From Anaerolineales bacterium (GTDB lineage Bacteria > Chloroflexota > Anaerolineae > JAAEKA01), in contig JACKBI010000019.1 in the NCBI GenBank assembly GCA_020634615.1, positions 57,954 through 121,953 of the forward strand: a stretch of DNA of 64,000 nucleotides, in the 5' to 3' direction. Each line of letters opens with the position of its first letter. Within the stretch, counting starts at the first letter, position 1. Position numbers and translations under genes: made by a program. Below are positions 24,052 to 33,526 of this stretch, piece after piece. The notes under the pieces are model-generated. The model was given only the letters and a program-made list of their open reading frames with translations, was not told the DNA's origin and did not search any database.

Positions 24052-25341
24052 ATGGATGCTGACCTGCTGATTCTCAATGCCGCTCACCTGCTCACCTGCG
24101 CCAGCCCCGACGGACCGAAGCGGGGCGCTGCCCTGGCCGATCCTGGCTTGATACACGATGGCGCGGTGGCTTGTCTGGCCGGCCAAATCGTCGCCGTCGG
24201 ACCGACATCTGAAGTGCTGGCCCAGATCGACGAACCAGACGCAGCCGTGATCATCGATGCGCGCGGCAAGGTGGTGACGCCCGGCTTCGTCGATCCGCAC
24301 ACCCACGCGCTGTGGGCCGGCGACCGGGCCAGTGAGTTCGAATTGCGCATCGCCGGCGCGACCTATCTGGAGATCATGCATGCCGGCGGCGGCATCATGA
24401 ACACCGTGCGCGCCACCCGCGCCGCCTCGCTGGACGACCTGATCGACGAAACCCTGCTGCGGCTGGACATGATGCTGATGCACGGCACCACCACGGCCGA
24501 GATCAAGACTGGCTACGGGCTGGATACCGCCACCGAGTTGAAAATGCTGGATGCGATCCGCGTGCTGGACGAGCAGCATCCCATGGATCTGGTCCCCACC
24601 TTTCTCGGTGCCCACGCCGTGCCGGCAGAATATACCGGCCGCACCGACGACTATGTCGATCTGGTGGTGAATGAAATGCTGCCGGCCATCGGCGACCTGC
24701 GCTACATTGTCGAGACCCCCGACGGCGAATACAACATCCGCGCCGCCGATTTTTGCGACGTCTTCTGCGAGGTCGGTGCGTTCGACGTGGCGCAAAGCCG
24801 CCGAATCCTGGAAGCCGCGAAGGAAATGGGGCTCAGCCTCAAGATCCACGCTGACGAATTCGAACCGCTGGGCGGGACATCGCTGGCCGTTGAGTTGGGC
24901 GCTGTCAGCGCGGATCACCTGGTTTGCACGACGGATGAACAACTGCAGGCGCTGGCCGCGTCGGACACCATCGCTGTGTCGCTGCCCGGCACCCCCTTCG
25001 GTCTCGCCCATAGCCACTACACCAACGCGCGCCGGCTGATCGATCTGGGCGGCGCGCTGGCGCTGGCCAGTGACCTCAATCCCGGCACGTCCTGGTGCGA
25101 GTCGATGCAGTTCATCATCGCGCTGGCGTGCCGCGCCCTCAAGCTGACGCCCGCCGAGGCGATCAATGCCGCGACCATCAACGCCGCATATGCGCTCAGC
25201 CTCGGTGAGTACCTTGGCAGCCTGGAAGTTGGCAAGCAGGCTGACATCATCGTTCTGGACATCCCCGACTACCGCCACCTGGGATATCGCTACGGCACCA
25301 ATCTCGTTGAGACGGTGGTCAAGCGCGGGCAGGTAGTGTAA
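24052..25341 (+). CDS. hutI: Imidazolonepropionase
   Basis: 429 residues of the amidohydrolase superfamily. Diagnostic stretches: 'VTPGFVDPHTHALWAGDRASEF' (metal HTH, described in part), 'AGATYLEIMHAGGGIMNTV', 'MLMHGTTTAEIKTGYGL', 'PTFLGAHAVPAEY', 'KIHADEFEPLGG', 'ADHLVCTT', and 'LASDLNPGTSWCESM'. HutI hydrolyses 4-imidazolone-5-propionate to N-formimino-glutamate in histidine degradation. No hutU, hutH or hutG is adjacent. The ATG follows a structured 161-bp element by 22 bp. Confidence 0.94.
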   Translation: MDADLLILNAAHLLTCASPDGPKRGAALADPGLIHDGAVACLAGQIVAVGPTSEVLAQIDEPDAAVIIDARGKVVTPGFVDPHTHALWAGDRASEFELRIAGATYLEIMHAGGGIMNTVRATRAASLDDLIDETLLRLDMMLMHGTTTAEIKTGYGLDTATELKMLDAIRVLDEQHPMDLVPTFLGAHAVPAEYTGRTDDYVDLVVNEMLPAIGDLRYIVETPDGEYNIRAADFCDVFCEVGAFDVAQSRRILEAAKEMGLSLKIHADEFEPLGGTSLAVELGAVSADHLVCTTDEQLQALAASDTIAVSLPGTPFGLAHSHYTNARRLIDLGGALALASDLNPGTSWCESMQFIIALACRALKLTPAEAINAATINAAYALSLGEYLGSLEVGKQADIIVLDIPDYRHLGYRYGTNLVETVVKRGQVV

Positions 25342-25392
25342 TCTCCCTGCCACGGGATCAAGGCCGTCGTCATAATCCGGGCTGCCGGCCCG

Positions 25393-25421
25393 TTGTCCGC
25401 AGGCTGTTACTGTGCTATAAT
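25393..25421 (+). promoter_or_regulatory. Predicted sigma-70-type promoter of the M20 peptidase gene
   Basis: TTGTCC (25393-25398) and TATAAT (25416-25421) with a 17-bp spacer. The expected transcript starts near 25428 and has a leader of about 65 nt. Confidence 0.6.
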
Positions 25422-25492
25422 CCCTTTAGCGCAGAGCACCCGCACCCTGGTTCTCCCTTCCCTTTGCAACAAAATACGTTTGAGGTTCTCCC

Positions 25493-26584
25493 GTGATCAA
25501 TCAAGATCGCCTTATCGACACATTCCTGGAACTGGTTCGCATCGACAGCCCCAGCGGGCAGGAAGCGGAGATCGGCAGCCATCTTGCCGTGCGCTTGCAA
25601 GCACTGGGCTTCACCACCGAATTCGATGAGATCGGCAATCTGGTCGGCCGGCTGAACGGCGCAGATGGCGACTGGTTACTGCTCAGCGCGCACATGGACA
25701 CCGTCGGCACCGACATCGGTATCGAGCCGGTGATCCGTGACGGCGTAATCTACAGCGCCGGCGATACTATTCTGGGCGGCGACGACAAATCGGGCGTCGC
25801 CGCGATTCTGGAAGTACTGCAAACGCTGCAAGAGGAGGGGTTGCCACACCCACCGCTGGAAGTCGTTATCAGTGTCGGCGAGGAGTTAGGGTTGTACGGC
25901 GCGCGCCATCTGGATACCGGCAAGCTGCGCGCCCGCCAGGGTGTCGTCCTGGATTCGGGCGGACCAGCCGGGCATCTGGTGATCTCGGCGCCAGGCCAGG
26001 ACAGCCTTGTGTTCACCGTTAACGGTGTCAGCTCACATGCCGGCGCCGAGCCGGAGCGCGGCATCAATGCGATTCGCGTCGCCGCGGAGGCCATCGCCGC
26101 TATGCCCATGGGCCGGATCGATTTCGAGACCACGTCAAATATCGGAATCATCGAGGGTGGTACGGCGCGCAACATCGTGCCCGATCGGGTGCGGGTGGTT
26201 GGCGAGGCGCGTAGCCGCGACGCGAAAAAGTTGGACAGCCTGACGCAATCGATCCTCGATGCGTTCAATGAGGCTGCGGCCAGGCACAATACCAGCGTCG
26301 ATTGCAACGTGACGCGGGCTTATAACGCCTACAGGCTGTCAGACGAGACACCCATAGTACAGGCAGCAGCAGCCGCTGCACGCGCGCAGGGCCATGAGGT
26401 TGTGTTGTGCAACAGCGGCGGCGGCACTGATGGCAACATCTACAACGCGGCCGGCATCGCCTGTGTGGTAATCAGCACCGGCATGGAAGATGTACATACA
26501 CCCAGCGAGCATATTGCCATCGCAGACATGGTAGCTGGGACTGAGTTGCTAATGGAAATCGTGAGTCGTTTGGCCACCGGTTAA
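25493..26584 (+). CDS. M20-family metallopeptidase (PepT-like)
   Basis: 363 residues from GTG 25493 with TGAGG upstream. Di-zinc M20 motifs: 'LLLSAHMDTVG' (first His, Asp), 'LGGDDKSGVAAILE', 'VISVGEELGLYGAR' (catalytic and metal glutamates), a dimerisation lid 'VSSHAGAEPERGINAI', and 'NSGGGTDGNIYNAAGI', which is typical of PepT-type tripeptidases. C-terminal 'EDVHTPSEHIAIADM' has the last His ligand. Probably a cytoplasmic peptidase of tri- or oligopeptides; other M20 substrates cannot be excluded. Confidence 0.88.
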   Translation: MINQDRLIDTFLELVRIDSPSGQEAEIGSHLAVRLQALGFTTEFDEIGNLVGRLNGADGDWLLLSAHMDTVGTDIGIEPVIRDGVIYSAGDTILGGDDKSGVAAILEVLQTLQEEGLPHPPLEVVISVGEELGLYGARHLDTGKLRARQGVVLDSGGPAGHLVISAPGQDSLVFTVNGVSSHAGAEPERGINAIRVAAEAIAAMPMGRIDFETTSNIGIIEGGTARNIVPDRVRVVGEARSRDAKKLDSLTQSILDAFNEAAARHNTSVDCNVTRAYNAYRLSDETPIVQAAAAAARAQGHEVVLCNSGGGTDGNIYNAAGIACVVISTGMEDVHTPSEHIAIADMVAGTELLMEIVSRLATG

Positions 26585-26610
26585 CCTGCAACAGCCGTAA
26601 AGACGCCATC

Positions 26611-27540
26611 ATGGAACAACTTCTCGGATTGCAGACCTGGGGCACGGAAATCATCCTTTGGATTCAGTCGGTCAGCAGTGGACCGCTGGATGGGTTTTTC
26701 CAGGCTATCACCTGGCTTGGCAACGCGGAAGCGTACATGGTGATCCTGACGCTGATCTTCTGGTGCATCAACCGGCGCTGGGGAATCCGCCTGCTGGTGT
26801 TGATGATGCTGTCTTCATGGATCAACGAATTTGTAAAGTCGCTGCTCAAACTACCGCGACCTGATCCCGCCCGGGTGCGACAACTGGTTCAGGAACCAAC
26901 CTATGGCCTGCCCAGCAATCACGCCCAGACCACCGGCATCGTGTTGTGGGGCTATCTGGCGGTGAAGGTGCGACGCAACTGGTTCACCGTGCTGGCGGTG
27001 ATAATGGCTTTGCTGATCAGCCTGTCACGGCTGTATCTGGGCGCACACTTTCCGCAGGATGTGTTGGCCGGCTGGCTGCTGGGCGGAATCGTGCTGGTGC
27101 TGTGGCTGCGCTACGAAGAACAACTGGCAACGCGCTGGGGCAGCCTTTCCACTGGTGGCAAGCTGGCGATCAGCGTGCTGGGCCCGGTCGTCCTGCTGCT
27201 GTTGCTGCCACCTGATCGTGACGGCCAATATCCCAATATGTTTGGCGCAGTAGCTGGCGGCATTCTGATGGGCGCGGGCCTTGGCTACGTCATCGAGGAA
27301 CGCTGGGTTCGCTTCCGCGTCGAGGGATCCATCGGGCGGCGCGTGCTGCGCTACATCGTCGGCATTGTGCTGGTCGGGCTGGTCTTCTTCGGCGGCAGAT
27401 TTGTACCCGATTTGGAGCCGTGGGCGCTCGATCAGTCCGTGCGACTGGTGCGCTACGCACTGGTCGGGCTGACGGCCATTGGGCTGGCGCCTTGGCTCTT
27501 TGTAAAATTACGGCTGGCTGACAGCGAGCTGGCCGATTGA
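26611..27540 (+). CDS. PAP2-family membrane phosphatase
   Basis: 309 residues, about eight membrane helices. The three-part phosphatase motif is present: 'KSLLKLPRPDP' (KxxxxxxRP form), 'PSNHAQTTG' with the catalytic His, and 'SRLYLGAHFPQDVLAG' (SRxxxxxHxxxD). It may dephosphorylate undecaprenyl pyrophosphate or phosphatidate. The C-terminal half has three or four further helices not needed for the PAP2 fold. It precedes rnj by 91 bp in the same direction. Confidence 0.88.
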   Translation: MEQLLGLQTWGTEIILWIQSVSSGPLDGFFQAITWLGNAEAYMVILTLIFWCINRRWGIRLLVLMMLSSWINEFVKSLLKLPRPDPARVRQLVQEPTYGLPSNHAQTTGIVLWGYLAVKVRRNWFTVLAVIMALLISLSRLYLGAHFPQDVLAGWLLGGIVLVLWLRYEEQLATRWGSLSTGGKLAISVLGPVVLLLLLPPDRDGQYPNMFGAVAGGILMGAGLGYVIEERWVRFRVEGSIGRRVLRYIVGIVLVGLVFFGGRFVPDLEPWALDQSVRLVRYALVGLTAIGLAPWLFVKLRLADSELAD

Positions 27541-27556
27541 CAATCGAATGAAAACA

Positions 27557-27609
27557 CGCTACCTGGCTGACAGTCACTCTCAAAAGTGTCCGCCAGCTGA
27601 CAGGTAGCG
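27557..27609 (+). promoter_or_regulatory. Stem-loop in the RNase J leader
   Basis: CGCTACCTG (27557-27565) pairs with CAGGTAGCG (27601-27609), with further pairing of GGCTGACAG-type sequences inside. It is followed by an A-rich, not T-rich, stretch (AAAAATTAAGGAAAAAAACAG), so it is not a terminator on the plus strand. It ends 22 bp before the rnj ATG. Confidence 0.55.
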
Positions 27610-27631
27610 AAAAATTAAGGAAAAAAACAGA

Positions 27632-29287
27632 ATGACTACAAGCTTAAGAATCATACCTTTGGGCGGTCTTGGCGAAATCGGCAAAAACATGACCCTGTTT
27701 GAATACGATGACCAGATTTTGATCGTCGATGTGGGAGTCATGTTTCCCGACAACGACATGCTGGGCGTGGATCTGGTATTGCCCGATTGGAGCTACCTGA
27801 AAGACAAGGTTGATCGCATTATCGGTATTGTGATCACCCATGGCCACGAGGACCACACAGGTGGCCTGCCCTTTTTGTTGAAGGACCTCAATCTGGCGGT
27901 TCCGATCTACGCATCCCGGCTGGTCCAGGGCATGATCGAGCTAAAGCTCAAAGAAGCGGGGCTTCAAAAGGCATGCGAGCGGGTCACTGTGAGCGAAGGC
28001 GAGCAGGTGACCATCGGTCCGTTCCAGGTCGAATTCATCGCGGTCACCCATTCCATCCCAGATGGCATGGCGGTTGCGATCCGCACGCCCGTTGGGCTGG
28101 CGCTGCATACCGGCGACTTCAAGTTCGACTACACTCCCGTGCAAGGCTACGGCCCGGACTTCGGCAGGCTGGCTGAGCTGGGACGCGAGGGCATCATGGT
28201 GCTGCTGGCCGACTCGACTGGCGCCGAACGGCCAGGCTGGACCCCGCCGGAGTCCAGCATCACCAGCGCGTTCGACACGATCTTCCGCGACGCCCCCGGA
28301 CGAATCATCATTTCCAGTTTCTCCTCGTCGCTGGGTCGCGTGCAGCTCATCGTCAATATGGCGCACCAGCATCGTCGTAAAGTCGCGCTGGCTGGCTTCA
28401 GCATGCGCAAGAATGTCGAAACGGCCCGCAAGCTGGGCTATCTCGACATCCCGCGCGGCACGCTGGTTGACATCGACAAGATCAAGGGAGTTGCGGCTGA
28501 CAAGCAGGTGATCATCACAACCGGCGCGCAGGGGCAGCCGGAGGCCGCGCTGGCGCGTATGGCCAGCGGGCGACACCGCGACATCGACGTCGTGCCGGGC
28601 GACACCGTGATCCTCAGTTCGACTCCGATTCCCGGCAACGAGGAAGTCGTCTCGGCGATGATCAACCGGCTGATCCGCCGCGGCGCCGACGTGATCTATC
28701 CGCCGCTGGCCGCAGTGCACGTCAGCGGCCATGCCAGCCAGGAGGAAATGAAGCTGCTGCTGGCGCTCACCAAACCAGAGTACTTTGTGCCGATCCACGG
28801 CGAACTGCGCCACCTGCACGCACATGCTCGTCTGGCGCGCGGCCTGGGGATCCCTGAAGAGTACATCCTGAACATCGAAAACGGCGTCGTGTTGGAGTTC
28901 GATGAGGCGGGTGCGGTGGTCGGTGAACGGCTGCCCGGTGGATATGTCTTTGTAGCCGGCAGCGGCATCGGCGACGTCGGACCGTCGGTGCTGCGCGACC
29001 GCGAGATACTGTCCAGCTACGGCTTTGTCAGCGTAGCGTTTGCCTGGAGCTTTGCGACCCGCGAGCTGACCAGCGAGCCAGAGATCGTGTCGCGCGGCTT
29101 CGTCTACGAGAAAGAAGCGGGTGAACTGTTGCGAGCCGCGCAGGAGAAGCTGACGGCTGCGCTGCGCGGAACCAGCCGCGTCAGCAAGCGCGGACTGGAC
29201 GAGGTAACGCGGGAGACGCTATCGCGCTACTTCTACGACCGCACAGGCCGCAAGCCGCTGATTGTGACGACGATTCTGGAAGCGTAG
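27632..29287 (+). CDS. rnj: Ribonuclease J
   Basis: 551 residues. Metallo-beta-lactamase/beta-CASP family: 'IIPLGGLGEIGKNM', zinc motif 'THGHEDHTGG' (residues 69-78), 'SIPDGMAVAIRTPVG', 'HTGDFKFD', 'DSTGAERPGWTPPESSI', the beta-CASP region 'KVALAGFSMRKNVE', 'HVSGHASQEEMKLL' and 'YFVPIHGELRHLH'. It is an mRNA decay and 5'-end processing exonuclease/endonuclease, replacing RNase E. Start ATG 27632 with GGAAAAAAAC upstream. It is followed by a strong terminator. Confidence 0.95.
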   Translation: MTTSLRIIPLGGLGEIGKNMTLFEYDDQILIVDVGVMFPDNDMLGVDLVLPDWSYLKDKVDRIIGIVITHGHEDHTGGLPFLLKDLNLAVPIYASRLVQGMIELKLKEAGLQKACERVTVSEGEQVTIGPFQVEFIAVTHSIPDGMAVAIRTPVGLALHTGDFKFDYTPVQGYGPDFGRLAELGREGIMVLLADSTGAERPGWTPPESSITSAFDTIFRDAPGRIIISSFSSSLGRVQLIVNMAHQHRRKVALAGFSMRKNVETARKLGYLDIPRGTLVDIDKIKGVAADKQVIITTGAQGQPEAALARMASGRHRDIDVVPGDTVILSSTPIPGNEEVVSAMINRLIRRGADVIYPPLAAVHVSGHASQEEMKLLLALTKPEYFVPIHGELRHLHAHARLARGLGIPEEYILNIENGVVLEFDEAGAVVGERLPGGYVFVAGSGIGDVGPSVLRDREILSSYGFVSVAFAWSFATRELTSEPEIVSRGFVYEKEAGELLRAAQEKLTAALRGTSRVSKRGLDEVTRETLSRYFYDRTGRKPLIVTTILEA

Positions 29288-29349
29288 ACAGAGTCTCACC
29301 GAACCGGAGACAGATTCGGTATCTTCGAAGGTAAAGTCGGAACATAAAA

Positions 29350-29380
29350 CGAGGCCCCGATCAGGTTGATCGGGGCCTCG
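29350..29380. terminator. Bidirectional terminator between rnj and the C25 peptidase
   Basis: CGAGGCCCCGATCA (29350-29363) and TGATCGGGGCCTCG (29367-29380) form a perfect 14-bp stem with a 3-nt loop between converging genes. The plus side continues GCATTTC and the minus side TTTTATG. Confidence 0.88.
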
Positions 29381-29401
29381 CATTTCAAGCAACTGAGGTT
29401 A

Positions 29402-32400
29402 TCAGTTCCACTGGTTGGCGGCAAGGATGATATCGGTGACGTCGATCTCATCGTTGCCGTTCAGATCGTAATTGTAGAGATATTGCGGCTGGCCAAGAGT
29501 CGCTCCCCAGCGGCCGGCGACAAGCTGGACGTCAACGATGTTGACGCTGCCCGTGCAGTTGACATCAGGCACTGCAAGGTTGACGACCACCTCGAGCGGC
29601 GTCAGCACGCCCAATGTGTCGGTCACTTCTCCTGTCACCATGATTGTTCCACAGGCCGTCAGCGTAGGTGACACGACGCTGCTGAAAGATACTGTTTCGT
29701 TGCTCCCAATGGTCACGTCGCCGGACCAAAGAACCTGGCGGGAGTCGGGATCGTAGATTGGGCCCGACCCGGTTGAGGCGGCCATCCAGGTCGGCGCGCC
29801 GAGTTCGGATGGCAGGGTAAGCGTAACCTGGGTTCCCACGTAGGGAGAGGTGGCATAGTTCGAGAGGGTTGCGGTTACCGTGATCGGCATCCCAGGTGGA
29901 ATCCAGTACCGTTGGGCATCCAGAGTCGCGTTGATATTCAACGGTGAAACGTTCACCTCAGTATTCACTTCAAGCTGTAAAGCAGACGACAGATCACTGG
30001 TGATCGCCGCTGGTACGGTCACGTTGTAAAGACCTGGCGCCAATCCCGTGTTGACGGCCAGAGAGAACGTCTTGACCACCGAGTCGGCTTCCGGGCTTCG
30101 CACATCGTTCAACTGCCAGGTCAAGGTATCGCCGTTATCGACAGCACCATTGGGGTCGACGACTGTCACCAGATCCTGCGGATAATCGGCAGTCAGAATC
30201 ACATTAGGTGCGATGAATATGCTGGTGTTGGAAACAGTGACGGTGTAGTCAAGAGTTTCGCCCGGATCTGCGGTGGTTTCGCTAACTTCCATGGTCGAAT
30301 CTGAGAAGTCAGCAGTGGGCAACCGCAGTTTCAGCGCCGGATCACCGAAGAAGATCATCGAGTCGATCAAATCGTGATAGGCGATGCTATTGTCAAAAAA
30401 GTAATACTTGCTGGCATTGATCACGTCGCCCGCCCGCGGCACTCGATCCTGGAACATCGCCTTATGCAGGCCCTGATCGAGCGTCGACAACGCTGCGCCG
30501 ATGTGCAAACCACTGGGCGAGTAATCGGCGATGGCACCTCGCCCCGGTGTCAGTAACATGGTCTCCCCCAAGCTTTGCCAATTGTTGGCCCAAAGCACAA
30601 AGTATCCCGTCCAGCACGCGTTGTGCATCACCAATGGCATTTGACTGGATGGTGCCAGTGTAGCCGGGTCATTGATATTGAACATGGATACCGATCCCCA
30701 GCGGGCAGTGGATCCGTGGCCAAACCATTGCAGGAAGATCGCTCCATTGTTGAATTCGTTTTTGATGGCTGTTCGCACATCACCGCCCGAAGGATAGCTC
30801 GGATCGGGACAATTGGCCGGTGGCGCATCGTAATAAACCGTGTCGCTGGTGTAAGTTCCAGGCAGCCAGTTTTGACGAATGTTGTTGGACAACGCATGAA
30901 AATTGCCTGCCGGGTCCGTGCAGTTGTCGGCAACATATACAGACCGGGTTTGCCAGTCGCCGTCAGGCGTCGTTGCCGGATTCTCATAGGCAAGAATCTT
31001 GTTGACAACCGCAGTTACGTCAGCAGCATTATTGGCCGAAATACGGCCAATAGCCATCTCAGGCAGGATATCGCTGTCACCGTCGACGCTGACGAATCGC
31101 GAGTCGGCCGGGACCTCTCCGATCCACGGATCAACATGAACCAGATAAGGCGGGATCAATATCCGCAGTGTCGTCGCAATCTCACCGCGGTAAGCTGGAT
31201 ACCCATCACCGACCAGCAGAACATAGCCTGGTTGGCCTTGCCAGTTGTGATATGCGTTGCTCAGAAAACTGCGAATAGCCTCCGGATCGATAAACCCGTA
31301 GCTGAACTCGTCGTAAACATCTTGTAACTTGACTTTTGCAACGTTAAACCCTTCAGCCGTACGATGATCAAGCAATGGTTGAATCGCTACTCCTAATTCG
31401 TCGCCCACAGAGGTTGTGCCTGCCGCCGTGCGCTCAGTGCCAATGATTGCGATGTAGTCGAAACTGTTGCTTGGCGCTGCCCAGTCGGACGGTGTATCGA
31501 CCTCGATAGCACTGGGTGCCAGATAAGCGTCTTCCGAGGCCATGAAATAGGAGGATGAAGCGGTTGGCTCGCGCCAATACAACTTGTACATCCCGCCCGC
31601 GTCTTGCGAGCCGACTCCAGTTAAGAGGACTGGTGCTTCCGGAGCGGCTACATCTAGCACTGTGACAAGGCCAGTCGTAAAATCAGTGGCGATGATGTCA
31701 GTAGTGCTGGTGGTTAAACCGGCGATGTAGAGCGAATCATTGTCGGCGCGCGCGAGGGCCGGATAGGTCAGATCCACCCAGTCGGGAGACACCCAGTACG
31801 CAGAGATACCCGGCAATGCAGACTTGTCGGCAATCAGATGAATCTTGTTGACTGGAGCATCCAGCCAGGATGCCGGCAGCGTCTCGGCGATGCTGTAATC
31901 AACGCTGCCGTCCCATTGATAGCGATTCACGAAATGGTTGTTGAGTTGGACGTCAACTGACTGATCGGGATTGAAGCCCGGATCGTTGTTTCCGCCGTGA
32001 ACGAGAACAGACAGGTCAATGGAGCCTGTCGAAGTAACCGGATCGTTCAATGTCAAGTCATAAGTCCGGGTAACCAACGGCGTGCTGGTGTTCGCGTAAA
32101 GTTGCGTGTCAAAGAAATGATCCGCGCTTTTTGGGCGTTCATACAGCGTTCGATAATCTACGTTCACTTCCACGTGAGTCGTCTGCGAAATCGTCGATGC
32201 AGCTGCTGGCGTAAACGGAGCGGTTACGTTACGCGTCTCCATACGGGCAGCGAATGCCGGAGCGCTCTCGACAAAGTAGTACACGTTGTAGTCCTGAAAC
32301 CGCCCCAAGTCGTAAGGAACTGCATAGAAGACTACAAGGTCTCCCGGGTCGAAGCTGTTGTCACCAGCGCCAGTGACCAGGATATCGATCGGCTGGCCCT

Positions 32401-33175
32401 TATAGAAGACTGCAAAGTCGTTGGGATCCGAGCCTCCAGGGCCCAGGTTCACGCCGCCGGCTGCGAGATCAGCGTAGGTCAAGCGATAGACGCCTCGCTG
32501 CGTTGTATGCAGACGCAACCGTGCGCCCGTCGCGCCTTCGGGAACAGCCTGCGCTGTCAAATCGGGACTGACGACCGGCTGATCGGCTTGGCCAGCGTTG
32601 GGATGTAGCTGAACCGTGATGTTCAGCACCGGGTGATAGCGCAACTGGTGGGTGACAGGGTTATATTGGAAGGGATAGACACGAATCGGCAGCAGGCGCT
32701 GGTTACCCTGCTGCACCGGCTCGCCGGCAACGACTGGCGATGATGGATAAAAAGCATTGACCGAGTAAATGTCGGAACTGGGCTGGTCCACCAGTGGCAC
32801 GGAGGTTGGAAGATTAGCCGGATCATCCAGCCAATTCTGTGGCTGATTCAGATTCAGGTTGGCCACAGGCGCAGCTGAAATCAGCACTGTTTGCGGGAGC
32901 TGCTGTTGCTCTGGCGACTCATAGCTCAGTTCCCAAGTACTGTCAACAGGTATGAGAACCGAATAACCCTTAACAGGCAACTGTGGCGCGCCGGGTACAT
33001 CATTCAGTGCAGCATCCCCAACAGAAACCCCGGTGGCCGTGATTTCATAGTCCGGTGTCAGAATCTGGCGAAAGTCTGCCACGCCGTCCCCTTGTTCCGC
33101 GGATGCAGGAACAACGGTCGCCGTGACAATCACCACTACAATCAAGAGAAGACTTTTCCAAGCTCGTGTTCGCAT
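29402..33175 (-). CDS. Secreted C25 (gingipain-like) cysteine peptidase with dockerin-like C-terminus
   Basis: 1257 residues from ATG 33175 (GAAGGG nine bases upstream). The signal peptide ends near 'VVPASA'. Residues about 25-200 resemble the propeptide of C25 peptidases. The catalytic domain (about 575-950) has 'YVLLVGDGYPAY', 'EMAIGRISANNAADV', 'LQWFGHGSTARWG' (catalytic His820) and 'LVMHNACWTGYF' (catalytic Cys854). DUF11/CARDB-like beta domains follow (about 960-1195). The last 55 residues, 'DVNCTGSVNIVDVQLVAG' and 'YDLNGNDEIDVTDIILAAN', are two EF-hand-like calcium loops of dockerin type I. Probably an extracellular protease fixed through its dockerin-like tail. It lies downstream of the RiPP-like operon but has its own promoter. 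Confidence 0.88.
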   Translation of the reverse strand: MRTRAWKSLLLIVVVIVTATVVPASAEQGDGVADFRQILTPDYEITATGVSVGDAALNDVPGAPQLPVKGYSVLIPVDSTWELSYESPEQQQLPQTVLISAAPVANLNLNQPQNWLDDPANLPTSVPLVDQPSSDIYSVNAFYPSSPVVAGEPVQQGNQRLLPIRVYPFQYNPVTHQLRYHPVLNITVQLHPNAGQADQPVVSPDLTAQAVPEGATGARLRLHTTQRGVYRLTYADLAAGGVNLGPGGSDPNDFAVFYKGQPIDILVTGAGDNSFDPGDLVVFYAVPYDLGRFQDYNVYYFVESAPAFAARMETRNVTAPFTPAAASTISQTTHVEVNVDYRTLYERPKSADHFFDTQLYANTSTPLVTRTYDLTLNDPVTSTGSIDLSVLVHGGNNDPGFNPDQSVDVQLNNHFVNRYQWDGSVDYSIAETLPASWLDAPVNKIHLIADKSALPGISAYWVSPDWVDLTYPALARADNDSLYIAGLTTSTTDIIATDFTTGLVTVLDVAAPEAPVLLTGVGSQDAGGMYKLYWREPTASSSYFMASEDAYLAPSAIEVDTPSDWAAPSNSFDYIAIIGTERTAAGTTSVGDELGVAIQPLLDHRTAEGFNVAKVKLQDVYDEFSYGFIDPEAIRSFLSNAYHNWQGQPGYVLLVGDGYPAYRGEIATTLRILIPPYLVHVDPWIGEVPADSRFVSVDGDSDILPEMAIGRISANNAADVTAVVNKILAYENPATTPDGDWQTRSVYVADNCTDPAGNFHALSNNIRQNWLPGTYTSDTVYYDAPPANCPDPSYPSGGDVRTAIKNEFNNGAIFLQWFGHGSTARWGSVSMFNINDPATLAPSSQMPLVMHNACWTGYFVLWANNWQSLGETMLLTPGRGAIADYSPSGLHIGAALSTLDQGLHKAMFQDRVPRAGDVINASKYYFFDNSIAYHDLIDSMIFFGDPALKLRLPTADFSDSTMEVSETTADPGETLDYTVTVSNTSIFIAPNVILTADYPQDLVTVVDPNGAVDNGDTLTWQLNDVRSPEADSVVKTFSLAVNTGLAPGLYNVTVPAAITSDLSSALQLEVNTEVNVSPLNINATLDAQRYWIPPGMPITVTATLSNYATSPYVGTQVTLTLPSELGAPTWMAASTGSGPIYDPDSRQVLWSGDVTIGSNETVSFSSVVSPTLTACGTIMVTGEVTDTLGVLTPLEVVVNLAVPDVNCTGSVNIVDVQLVAGRWGATLGQPQYLYNYDLNGNDEIDVTDIILAANQWN

Positions 33176-33214
33176 CACTATCACCCTTCTCGGATCACAT
33201 TATTCTTGTCCAAT

Positions 33215-33243
33215 ATCATACATTCGACGCAATTGTATCACAA
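33215..33243 (-). promoter_or_regulatory. Predicted promoter of the C25 peptidase gene
   Basis: On the minus strand TTGTGA (33243-33238) and TATGAT (33220-33215), spacer 17 bp, within an AT-rich island. Start of transcription near 33208 gives a leader of about 33 nt. Confidence 0.6.
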
Positions 33244-33248
33244 ATCAA

Positions 33249-33265
33249 TGTAACAATAAGTTACA
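33249..33265. promoter_or_regulatory. Palindromic site TGTAAC-N5-GTTACA upstream of the peptidase promoter
   Basis: TGTAACAATAAGTTACA is a perfect dyad with a 5-bp centre, just upstream of the -35 box. A second dyad, ATTCGTATGAAT, and further TTACA half-sites follow. It looks like a transcription factor operator; the regulator is unknown. Confidence 0.45.
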
Positions 33266-33294
33266 TTCGTATGAATTACATTCACAGCACGCGA

Positions 33295-33324
33295 AATTGC
33301 AGCGCTTCTTCGAGCGCTGCAATT
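33295..33324. terminator. Hairpin ending the RiPP-like operon
   Basis: AATTGCAGCGCT (33295-33306) and AGCGCTGCAATT (33313-33324) form a 12-bp stem with loop TCTTCG about 200 bp after the precursor gene stop. The plus side has the better T-run (TTTTCTTTTT), the minus side only a short one. It most likely separates the precursor gene from the peptidase. The rest of 33325-33526 shows nothing I recognise. Confidence 0.55.
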
Positions 33325-33526
33325 TTCTTTTTCAGGTCATCGGCAAATCACCAATCCTGGCCACAAACAAACCCTTGCAGCAACCACGGATTGTGGCCGG
33401 GCTTTAGATCACGCAAACCTACTGGATTCCATCACCAGAACGCCAACCAGATGTCCTGAGTTTTGGCAAAACACGCCCTTGCACTGAAAAACTCGTTTGC
33501 TGAAGGCTCCCGAGCGACTGAATGAC

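Noticed and set aside
24052..25341. A histidine utilisation operon around hutI
   Set aside because: Neighbouring genes are an M20 peptidase and a PAP2 phosphatase; no hutH, hutU or hutG is in the window.
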